This document shows, one piece after another, positions 1-5,672 of a DNA stretch of 7,742 nucleotides. The DNA is taken from NCBI GenBank assembly GCA_003218815.1, contig QHON01000197.1:1-7742 (forward strand). The letters run 5' to 3'. Under the pieces are notes generated by a model. It was given only the letters and a program-made list of their open reading frames with translations. It did no database searches and was not told where the DNA came from. The stretch comes from Verrucomicrobiota bacterium. GTDB lineage: Bacteria; Verrucomicrobiota; Verrucomicrobiia; Chthoniobacterales; UBA10450. The position numbers were made by a program, and so were the translations under genes. The first letter of the stretch is position 1, and every line of letters begins with the position of its first letter.

Positions 1-6
1 CTCCGC

Positions 7-1137
7 ATGAATAACACCTTCGTCATAAACACGATTGTGAAGATCGTTTTGCCAATTTTTGCAAGCGCGCTCCCAATTTACGCACAGCAAAATCCGGAAG
101 TCACGGCTCGCGCAGCCGCAGGGCCTAACGACATCGCGCGGTTCCTCGCCGGAATGCCGGTGCCGCCGGATTCGCCGCTTGCGCCACTCACACGCGATTC
201 GGCATGGCAGGAGCACTCGGCATTTTTTGAAAAGGAGTTCACGAAACTCAATCTGCGCCAACTCCAAAAACTACACGCGTGGGAGGAGACGTATCTTCCG
301 GAAGCGACCCAACCGATTCCAGTCGCGTTTTACATGTTCAGCGGTCCCGATTTTTTGTATCTCGATCAATTTTTCCCCAACGCATCCGTGTATGTCCTTT
401 GCGGCAAGGAATCAATGGGGCCACCCCCGGATCCGCTGCGCATCGCCAATCTTCGCGGCGCGCTCCAAAATCTCGAAAACGCGATGAACTCGGCGCTTAG
501 TTACAGCTTTTTCATTACGAAAGACATGAAAGTCGATTTGGAATCGCAAGAGCTCAAAGGCACGCTGCCGATCCTTTACGTTTTCATTGCGCGCGCGGAC
601 AAATCGATAACCAATGTGACGTTCGGTTCGCTCAATGGAAATGGCGCATTTCAAGAGTACGCGCCGGGAAAAACAGGCGGCGGCAGTCCCGGTGTGCGGA
701 TCAAGTATACCGACAACCAATCGGGCAATTCACAGACCCTGTATTATTTCACCACCGATATTTCCGACGGCGGCATCCATTCGAACCCCGGTTTCCTGAA
801 ATTCTGTCAGCATTTTGGCGTCGGCTCGAGCCTGCTCAAATCGTCTTCCTATCTCCTGTTCGAAAGCGGCTTCGGTACGATTCGTAATTTTATTCTCGAT
901 CACAGCAGGCTAATTGTGCAGGACGACGCCGGGATTCCGCTCGATTATTTTAGCCGCGACAAATGGAATATCCGGCTCTTCGGCAATTACATTGGTCCGA
1001 TCGAGATCTTCAAACAACATTACCAGCCGAAACTGCAAGATCTCTATGCGCAGAGCAATCCACCGCCACTGGAATTCAATTTCGGGTATCGCTGGAACTA
1101 CAAGGAAAGCAATTTGATGGTGATTCAACGCAATTAG
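7..1137 (+). CDS. Secreted protein of unknown function
   Basis: I do not recognise a named family. The 376-residue product begins with a Sec-type signal peptide: a short polar start, a lysine at residue 12, a hydrophobic core to about residue 23, and a likely cleavage after Ala26 (IYA-QQ). The mature part looks globular, with no further membrane segment. Visible landmarks are a FSGPDFLYLDQFFP stretch (residues 111-124) followed by VYVLCGKE, a Gly/Ser-rich turn near 220-230, and a C-terminal EFNFGYRWNY segment. There are only two cysteines (132 and 267), which could form a disulfide after export. The reading frame is open to the window edge (two more codons), but ATG at 7 places the signal peptide correctly. 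It converges on the amidase gene with a 67-bp gap. Coding status is well supported by length and by the signal peptide; function is unknown. Confidence 0.85.
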   Translation: MNNTFVINTIVKIVLPIFASALPIYAQQNPEVTARAAAGPNDIARFLAGMPVPPDSPLAPLTRDSAWQEHSAFFEKEFTKLNLRQLQKLHAWEETYLPEATQPIPVAFYMFSGPDFLYLDQFFPNASVYVLCGKESMGPPPDPLRIANLRGALQNLENAMNSALSYSFFITKDMKVDLESQELKGTLPILYVFIARADKSITNVTFGSLNGNGAFQEYAPGKTGGGSPGVRIKYTDNQSGNSQTLYYFTTDISDGGIHSNPGFLKFCQHFGVGSSLLKSSSYLLFESGFGTIRNFILDHSRLIVQDDAGIPLDYFSRDKWNIRLFGNYIGPIEIFKQHYQPKLQDLYAQSNPPPLEFNFGYRWNYKESNLMVIQRN

Positions 1138-1204
1138 GTTGAAGAGTTTTCAAAGACTCAGGTCGGGCGATCCAACGAACGGCCTGGAGCGATCTATCTC
1201 ATCG

Positions 1205-2494
1205 TCAAAATCTTCGGAACCACGAATAGGGAAAGACATCCCCAGGGCAATCGGTCGCCCAGCGCGGCGGATTCATCTCACGATGTGGCCGCACAACGAT
1301 CTCGTGTCCGCCGGTTTTGCCGCAGCGCTGCCGTAAGTAACGAATTAATTCTTCACACGATTCGAGCTGCGCCCGTGTTGGTTGGTCGCGATTGAAATCT
1401 CCCACCAGACAGATGCCGAGCGAGATATTGTTCAGGTAATCGCTGTGGACGTGGCCGCCGTTGATTTGGCGGCGCCAGCGGTCCCCCACTTCAATCTGGC
1501 CGTTGCCGGTCGAAGTCCCATTGCCAATCACGAAATGATAAGCCAGCCCATTCTGCATCCGCCGGACGTGTCGATGGTAATAATCGAACGCTCGCGCGTT
1601 GCCCTGCCGCGTTCCGCTATTATGGACGACAATAAATTGCCAACGACGCCGCTGCACGGGGGCACGGCGGATTTGTTCGATGACCGAACGCGTAAGATAC
1701 CGATAACTTTCGCTTGACCGCGACCGGGACCACGGCCAAAAACCAAATCTTCGTGGTGGCGGCGTCGGAGGAGGCTCGAGACCCTGGTCTTCCTCAAAGC
1801 CGGATTTTTCGATGACGACTTGCCCTCGATCGTCCGCGGAAACAGCGCGCGGAACTTTTGTTTGCGGTGATGGCGTTGGCGTTGGTGCAGCAATCGCATG
1901 CGGAGGCGGCGGGGTCGGGTTTTCAGATGGAACCCGAGACTCTTCTGGAGTTGGCCTGGGACTCTTTTCAGGCTTTGGCGTTTCGCTTGTTCCCAAGGGT
2001 GTTTTCCCCTTGCCCTTTTCAGTTTTTTTGGGAGTTGGAGATGCTTTCTTCTTCTGGGTTGATTTTTTCTTTCCGGCTCGTGCCTTTGGCGTCGCGCTTG
2101 GCGATTTCTTATGTTTTGCTGAAGCAACAGTTGGTTCAGGGGTTTCGCTCGGTTTTGACTTTGAGACTGTTTCTTCTTCGCCGGATTTTTTCGTCCCTTT
2201 CGCAATTGGGCTGGGCGATTTCTCTGGCGCCGGCGAGGTGTCTGTTTCCTCTTTCGACTTGCTTGACACCGGTTTTGCCTTGGCGATAGGGCTCGGTGAC
2301 TTCTCCGGCGCTGGCGAGAAGCTGTGCGCCCTGTGGCGCTTTTTTACCGATTGCTCGCCTTTGCCCGTTTCTACATCGCTAACTTGCGCGCGAAGAACGC
2401 TTCCGACGATCGCGCCGAGCGCGAACGCAGTTGCAAGCCAAAGGCGAAAGCGCACCACTCCCGCGGAGCGTAGCAGAGCAGGCCGAGCGATCAA
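1205..2494 (-). CDS. Membrane-anchored N-acetylmuramoyl-L-alanine amidase (Amidase_2/PGRP type) with long Pro/Lys/Ser linker
   Basis: This family cleaves the bond between N-acetylmuramate and L-alanine in peptidoglycan, using zinc. The 429-residue product has three parts. A basic N-terminus and one hydrophobic segment (about 16-34) act as signal anchor. A low-complexity linker (about 40-250) is rich in Pro, Lys, Ser, Thr and Glu and holds an exact 13-residue repeat. The catalytic domain is at about 265-429. Zinc ligands by family comparison are His291 (VVHNSG), His404 (RPHRE) and Cys416 (TDCPGD). Tyr319 in LAYHFVI matches the catalytic tyrosine of T7 lysozyme. NNISLGICLVGDF (355-367) is the typical core strand. 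The start is TTG at 2494, overlapping the upstream stop as TTGA, with no clear Shine-Dalgarno. In-frame GTG codons at residues 13-14, preceded by GGGAG, are an alternative, but that start would shorten the basic region before the anchor. It is probably co-transcribed with the YihY-type gene. The linker may let the enzyme reach the wall from the membrane (inference). Confidence 0.9.
   Translation of the reverse strand: MIARPALLRSAGVVRFRLWLATAFALGAIVGSVLRAQVSDVETGKGEQSVKKRHRAHSFSPAPEKSPSPIAKAKPVSSKSKEETDTSPAPEKSPSPIAKGTKKSGEEETVSKSKPSETPEPTVASAKHKKSPSATPKARAGKKKSTQKKKASPTPKKTEKGKGKTPLGTSETPKPEKSPRPTPEESRVPSENPTPPPPHAIAAPTPTPSPQTKVPRAVSADDRGQVVIEKSGFEEDQGLEPPPTPPPRRFGFWPWSRSRSSESYRYLTRSVIEQIRRAPVQRRRWQFIVVHNSGTRQGNARAFDYYHRHVRRMQNGLAYHFVIGNGTSTGNGQIEVGDRWRRQINGGHVHSDYLNNISLGICLVGDFNRDQPTRAQLESCEELIRYLRQRCGKTGGHEIVVRPHREMNPPRWATDCPGDVFPYSWFRRF
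2198..2317 (-). repeat. Two copies of a 13-residue peptide repeat in the amidase linker
   Basis: The peptide SPAPEKSPSPIAK occurs at residues 60-72 (2317-2279) and 87-99 (2236-2198), 81 bases apart. The peptides are identical, but 9 of the 13 codons differ, all synonymously. Weaker relatives (PEKSPRP near residues 175-181, KKSPSATP near 129-136) suggest the linker grew from a PEKSPSP-like unit. Confidence 0.8.
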
Positions 2495-3408
2495 GCTGGG
2501 GGCGCGGCAGGCGCAGTTCCGCGCTGCGTTGTTTCGCGTGCGAGTTCCCGGCGGAGAATCGCGTTCAATTTACCCCCGACAAGCAGTAGCAAACAGGTCA
2601 AATACATCCAGGTAAGTAGTACGATAATTGATGCCAACGCGAGATAAGTCGGGTTGTAACGATCATATCTTGCCACGTAAACCTGAAAGAGCTTGGTCGC
2701 GATGATCCAGCCGACGGCGAAAAAGATCGCACCCGGCAATGCTTGGCGCAGCGTCAGATAATTCTCCGGCGTCAGGAGATAAAGCAGGAGCGCAAGGATG
2801 ATCAGTGCCACTGCTGTGAACGGCAAATTTAACGCAGCGACCCATTCCTGCAGGGGAATCTTGAGTTGGAAATTAACTTCCGCAATTCCGGCGAGCGTTT
2901 CGCCGAAGACCATCGCATTAAAGCAGAAAAGAATGATGATGCCGAACCAGAAGAGAAGCAGAAATGAGATGATATACTTTGACCACCAGTGGGGATCTTC
3001 GCGGACGCCATGTGTTTGCGTCAGTGATCGAGAAATGGTGGCGATGAAAACGGTACCGAAATAAATCCCAACGACAATCCCGGCATTAGCTAGCAGGCCG
3101 CTGGACCCTGTGACCACCACGCTGGCAACCGCCGTATCGAGAATGTCCTGCACTTTTGGATCCGGCGGCATGAAGCTTTGCAAGAGAAGGAACATTTGGT
3201 GGAGCTTCGCCGGATCGGTGCCGAACAAACCGAGCAGATGCCATAGGAAAAGCAGACCGGGCGCGAGAGCGAAAAGGAGCAGATACGCCATCTGCGCAGC
3301 CAGACCGGCGGTGGTATCGGTCATTGTTTCCCAAACCAAACGGCGCAGGACTCGCCAGACAAATCCGAGATATTTCATCTCCGTCCGGGAGTTTACTTTG
3401 CCGGACAT
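2491..3408 (-). CDS. YihY/virulence factor BrkB family membrane protein
   Basis: This is a 305-residue polytopic inner-membrane protein of the YihY/BrkB (formerly 'ribonuclease BN-like') family, whose molecular role is not settled. Six hydrophobic segments are visible at about 34-60, 103-126, 146-168, 193-213, 223-246 and 258-284. The family signature near the end is clear: RYNPTYLALASIIVLLTWMY (about residues 250-269), followed by LLLVGGKLNAIL. The first segment, with AAQMAYLLLFALAPGLLF, matches the usual start of the family fold. The C-terminal tail is short, charged, then Ala/Pro-rich. The start is ATG 3408; ATG at codon 11, directly behind GGAG, is possible but badly spaced. The gene is divergent from the glycosyltransferase and its stop overlaps the amidase start, so the two are probably translated from one mRNA. 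A genetic link to cell-wall hydrolysis is suggested by this pairing only. Confidence 0.9.
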   Translation of the reverse strand: MSGKVNSRTEMKYLGFVWRVLRRLVWETMTDTTAGLAAQMAYLLLFALAPGLLFLWHLLGLFGTDPAKLHQMFLLLQSFMPPDPKVQDILDTAVASVVVTGSSGLLANAGIVVGIYFGTVFIATISRSLTQTHGVREDPHWWSKYIISFLLLFWFGIIILFCFNAMVFGETLAGIAEVNFQLKIPLQEWVAALNLPFTAVALIILALLLYLLTPENYLTLRQALPGAIFFAVGWIIATKLFQVYVARYDRYNPTYLALASIIVLLTWMYLTCLLLLVGGKLNAILRRELARETTQRGTAPAAPPA

Positions 3409-3472
3409 AAATATCCATTAAACTTCCGTCCGCTGTGTCCGTTTCATTTTTGCCTGCCTCGCCTAACGAATC
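3409..3472. promoter_or_regulatory. Divergent intergenic region between the YihY-type gene and the glycosyltransferase
   Basis: These 64 bases separate two divergent genes, so both promoters must lie here or inside the flanking coding ends. No clear -35/-10 pair is visible. No Shine-Dalgarno precedes the GTG at 3473, and only a weak TGGAT precedes the ATG at 3408. The call rests on gene orientation alone. Confidence 0.4.
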
Positions 3473-4807
3473 GTGAAAAAGATCCTGATCCTCACCGCCA
3501 GTTTTGGAGAGGGTCACAACAGCGCCGCGCGAGGAATTCGCGATGGATTGGCCCGTGTCGCGCCAACGGCGGATGTCGAATTGCGTGACCTGGTCGCAGA
3601 GACCTACGGATCAGTGAATGAATTTGTGCGAAGGGCTTATCTCGCGGTGATCAACCGTTGGCCGCGCTCTTGGGGATACGTTTATCGCTGGCTCGATCAC
3701 AAAGAAGATTTTGATAAGAATTTCCGGCGATTCTCTCGGCTCAAAAATCATTTTGCTATCCTGCTCGATCGTTTTCAACCGGATGTGGTCGTTTCAACTT
3801 TCCCGCCCTTTCCCTATTTACTGCAACAAATTCTAGGGCGGAGCAGACGCTGCAAAAACGTGGTGATCGTCACCGACTCGATCACCGTGAATGCTATCTG
3901 GTATCGTTGCGTTGCTGATTACTTCTTCGTTCCAAACGAGCAGAGCGCCGCGGTTCTGCGCGACAATGGAATCTCGCCACAAATCATCAAGACGTTCGGA
4001 TTCCCTGTGAGTCCGAAATTTGCTGACCTGTTGCGAGATCGACCATCGCCTTCAAATAACAATAGGCGAGTCCTCTATGTCGTGAACCCGCCTACCATGA
4101 AGGCACCCGAACTCGTGCGACGACTTGTCGATCTCGATATTCATCTGACCGTCACCGTCGGCCATGCCAGCAAACTCCGTCCGGCAATCGAAGAGGCGGT
4201 AGGTCATCGCAAGATCGAGATCGTCGGTTGGACCGAAGAGCTTCCGCGCATGCTTGGGGCCAGCCATTTGCTTATCGGAAAAGCCGGGGGCGCGACGGTG
4301 CAGGAAACAATCGCAGCCGGTTGCCCGATGATCATTAATCACGTCGTCTCCGGTCAGGAGGAAGGCAATGCCCGCCTGATCGTCGAGGCGGGAATGGGCC
4401 GCGAATATCGAGCGTTTGAGCAAGCCGCGGGCAGCGCTCGATATCGCGGAATTTTTATCGTCGATCTAACGAGAGAACATTTCGTCGCCACCGACAAACG
4501 TTCGCAATACTTCCAACTCCCGAGACAAAACAATCAGGTCTGCGTCTGTTCCAATTGCCAAACGGCCTTTCCTTTCAAGACCAATCGCGCGTGCGGGATT
4601 TTCGGTCGCCATTGCGAGTGCCTCGTGCAGTGGTACTTCGACCTCGTTCACCATCGTCTGGACAAGATCGATCATGCATCATTACCGAAGAGCGAAAACC
4701 GGGATCCATCCGGCAAGCCTGCGCCAGCAGTTGCGTCGGTCACAAGACAAATTCCAGGACCGCGTTTTGCCCGGTACAACATTTTCATCAGCGTTGCCGA
4801 AACATGA
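3473..4807 (+). CDS. MGDG-synthase/GT28-type glycosyltransferase, 3' end frameshifted
   Basis: The product resembles processive diacylglycerol glycosyltransferases and MGDG synthase, which transfer a sugar from a nucleotide donor to a membrane lipid. Residues 3-20 carry the N-terminal LTASFGEGHNSAA motif of the MGDG_synth domain. The C-terminal GT28 half shows GWTEELPRMLGASHLLIGKA (252-271), GGATVQETIAAGCP and SGQEEGNARLIV (293-304), the donor-binding region. The GTG start at 3473 is firm: an in-frame TAA lies at 3464-3466 and the conserved MKKILILTASF begins there. After about residue 308 the similarity stops. The frame then runs antisense through nagA to 4807, giving roughly 135 non-native residues. 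The proper tail lies in the +1 frame and ends at TAA 4467-4469. About 25-30 conserved residues are missing (estimated from memory of the family). Either the enzyme is damaged or the assembly is. The acceptor is not predictable from sequence. Confidence 0.8.
   Translation: MKKILILTASFGEGHNSAARGIRDGLARVAPTADVELRDLVAETYGSVNEFVRRAYLAVINRWPRSWGYVYRWLDHKEDFDKNFRRFSRLKNHFAILLDRFQPDVVVSTFPPFPYLLQQILGRSRRCKNVVIVTDSITVNAIWYRCVADYFFVPNEQSAAVLRDNGISPQIIKTFGFPVSPKFADLLRDRPSPSNNNRRVLYVVNPPTMKAPELVRRLVDLDIHLTVTVGHASKLRPAIEEAVGHRKIEIVGWTEELPRMLGASHLLIGKAGGATVQETIAAGCPMIINHVVSGQEEGNARLIVEAGMGREYRAFEQAAGSARYRGIFIVDLTREHFVATDKRSQYFQLPRQNNQVCVCSNCQTAFPFKTNRACGIFGRHCECLVQWYFDLVHHRLDKIDHASLPKSENRDPSGKPAPAVASVTRQIPGPRFARYNIFISVAET
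4380..4469 (+). pseudogene. Displaced native C-terminus of the glycosyltransferase (+1 frame)
   Basis: Read in the frame one base ahead of the gene, this segment encodes REWAANIERL, then SKPRAALDIAEF, then LSSI and a stop at 4467-4469. The W..NI.RLSKP.AAL.IAEF pattern is how GT28/MGDG-type enzymes normally end. This frame has a stop at 4377-4379, so it cannot be a separate gene. The deletion junction must lie at about 4380-4404. The lost length must be 2 modulo 3 to restore the frame. Confidence 0.75.
4399..4456 (+). terminator. Possible intrinsic terminator inside the glycosyltransferase tail
   Basis: An inverted repeat pairs 4399-4414 with 4435-4449: 15 base pairs with one bulged A, and a 20-base loop. 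It is followed by AATTTTT (4450-4456). Stem plus T-run is terminator-like for + strand transcription. The same bases encode the conserved ANIER and ALDIAEF residues of the native tail, so the structure may be a coincidence of coding. On the minus strand it lies just beyond the nagA stop but has no T-run after the stem. Confidence 0.4.
4466..4675 (-). pseudogene. nagA: C-terminal fragment of NagA, out of frame with the main part
   Basis: The 69-residue frame begins with MIDLVQTMV and carries the NagA C-terminal pattern: PLHEALAMATENPARAIGL, then G.LAIGTDADLIVLS, then LEVLRTFVGG. These are the final helix and the returning beta-sandwich strands that close the amidohydrolase. Its ATG overlaps the stop of the larger part as ATGA, so translational coupling is formally possible. 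In the family the residues before MIDLV belong to a GTALAGST-like loop, which is absent here. It is best read as the 3' end of nagA after a deletion. It ends at TAG (minus strand 4468-4466), overlapping the restored glycosyltransferase stop. Confidence 0.8.
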
Positions 4808-5550
4808 TAACCGTCCGCAATCAATTCGCAGAGAACGGTTGGTTCACTCAATGCGAACTCAAGCAGGCCCGCGACACGATAAACGCCACGTCGGCGCGCC
4901 GATGACATGCAATTAAATATATGAGTCACGCTGCACATTCCTTGCGTCAAAGCTGCCCGTGCTTCGTCGTCCGACGCATCGCTGTGGCCGCCGCTTACGC
5001 TCATCTCCTGCGCGTGAAACTTTTCGATCGCTTCCAGCGCCCCCCGCAATTCCGGAGCGATCGTGATACGTTTGATCACGTCAGCATGTTCCAGTAATCG
5101 CTGCACTGAAGCCGGTAACGGATTCTGAATGAACTCTGCCGGTTGCGCGCCGCGCCTTATTTTAGAAATAAACGGGCCTTCGACGTGAACGCCGGCGATT
5201 TGTTTGATCGAAGATCGGCAATTACGAACCGCCTTTATTACATCGACAATTGCGTCGAGCGGCGCCGTCGCCGTAGTCAGCAAGAGGGAAGTCGTTCCGC
5301 CGCTCGCATGGAAGTCGCAGATAGCCCGGAACGCCTCCTCCGAGGCTTCCATCGTGTCGCGCCCGACCGCGCCGTGGACATGAAGATCGACAAAACCAGG
5401 CGCGAGGTAATTTCCGTCAAGATTGGCAATACCATTTGCGGGAGCATTCGTTTGTTGCCGAATCTCCGCGATTTTTCCTTGTTGCGTAACGATCTCCAGG
5501 CCTTCACGAATTCCATCCGAGAAAATCAAGCGAGCATTTCGAAAAATCAT
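4672..5550 (-). CDS. nagA: N-acetylglucosamine-6-phosphate deacetylase, truncated by frameshift
   Basis: NagA removes the acetyl group from GlcNAc-6-phosphate in the cytoplasm, giving glucosamine-6-phosphate for catabolism or wall recycling. The 292 residues hold nearly all metal and catalytic positions of this amidohydrolase: HVH (57-59), Glu124 in HVEGPF, His189 in GGHSDAS, His210 in THIFN, His249 in ADGYHV, and the catalytic Asp272 in VTDAT. Family members are about 380 residues; this frame stops after SRFSLFGNDA and the rest follows out of frame (4675-4466). About 20-25 residues are missing, including the LAGS loop near the substrate pocket. Gln136 in RGAQP replaces the usual histidine of the GAHP-like motif. 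The start is ATG 5550; the nearest strong Shine-Dalgarno, GGAGG at 5570-5566, is rather far (15 bases). The gene is divergent from the halogenase-like gene. Activity is doubtful unless the lesion is an assembly error. Confidence 0.88.
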   Translation of the reverse strand: MIFRNARLIFSDGIREGLEIVTQQGKIAEIRQQTNAPANGIANLDGNYLAPGFVDLHVHGAVGRDTMEASEEAFRAICDFHASGGTTSLLLTTATAPLDAIVDVIKAVRNCRSSIKQIAGVHVEGPFISKIRRGAQPAEFIQNPLPASVQRLLEHADVIKRITIAPELRGALEAIEKFHAQEMSVSGGHSDASDDEARAALTQGMCSVTHIFNCMSSARRRGVYRVAGLLEFALSEPTVLCELIADGYHVSATLMKMLYRAKRGPGICLVTDATAGAGLPDGSRFSLFGNDA

Positions 5551-5672
5551 TGATGGTAGGCCGAGCCTCCGTCGAGTCGGCGAAATCCGCCAGAAAATTC
5601 GAGGCTAAGTAAACTGTTGCTTGCCGGATCTGATTGCGTTTACGAGCCGCAAAGTCCATTTTCTCGGTTGCA
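5551..5672. promoter_or_regulatory. Divergent promoter region of nagA and the halogenase-like gene
   Basis: These 122 bases must serve both genes. Two inverted repeats are visible. AGCCTC (5564-5569) pairs with GAGGCT (5601-5606) around a small GGCG/CGCC hairpin, and GTAAAC (5609-5614) pairs with GTTTAC (5638-5643) with a 23-base spacer. The second could be an operator; the first would form in the nagA leader RNA and covers its GGAGG. No confident -35/-10 boxes are seen. Confidence 0.4.

Noticed and set aside
1138..1204. Terminator between the convergent secreted-protein and amidase genes
   Set aside because: Only weak stems are present (GAGTTTTCAAAGACTC with almost no loop; CAGGTC/GGCCTG with a wobble and a 16-base loop), and there is no T-run.
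1528..2205. A 225-codon Arg/Lys/Gln-rich frame on the minus strand
   Set aside because: Alternate frame of the same low-complexity linker; the amidase frame has the zinc ligands and family motifs.
1812..2615. A 267-codon open frame on + opposite the amidase, Gly/Phe-rich
   Set aside because: It is the antisense reading of the Pro/Lys/Ser/Thr linker; its composition is what such codons give in reverse, and it has no domain.
4470..4807. C-terminal extension of the glycosyltransferase as a novel fused domain, with a CVCSNCQ zinc-finger-like patch
   Set aside because: These residues are antisense to clear NagA coding sequence, and the native ending exists in another frame, so the cysteines are accidental.
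4466..5550. NagA as a genuine two-subunit split enzyme
   Set aside because: Not favoured, because about 20-25 conserved residues are missing between the parts rather than merely divided, and the neighbouring gene has a similar lesion.
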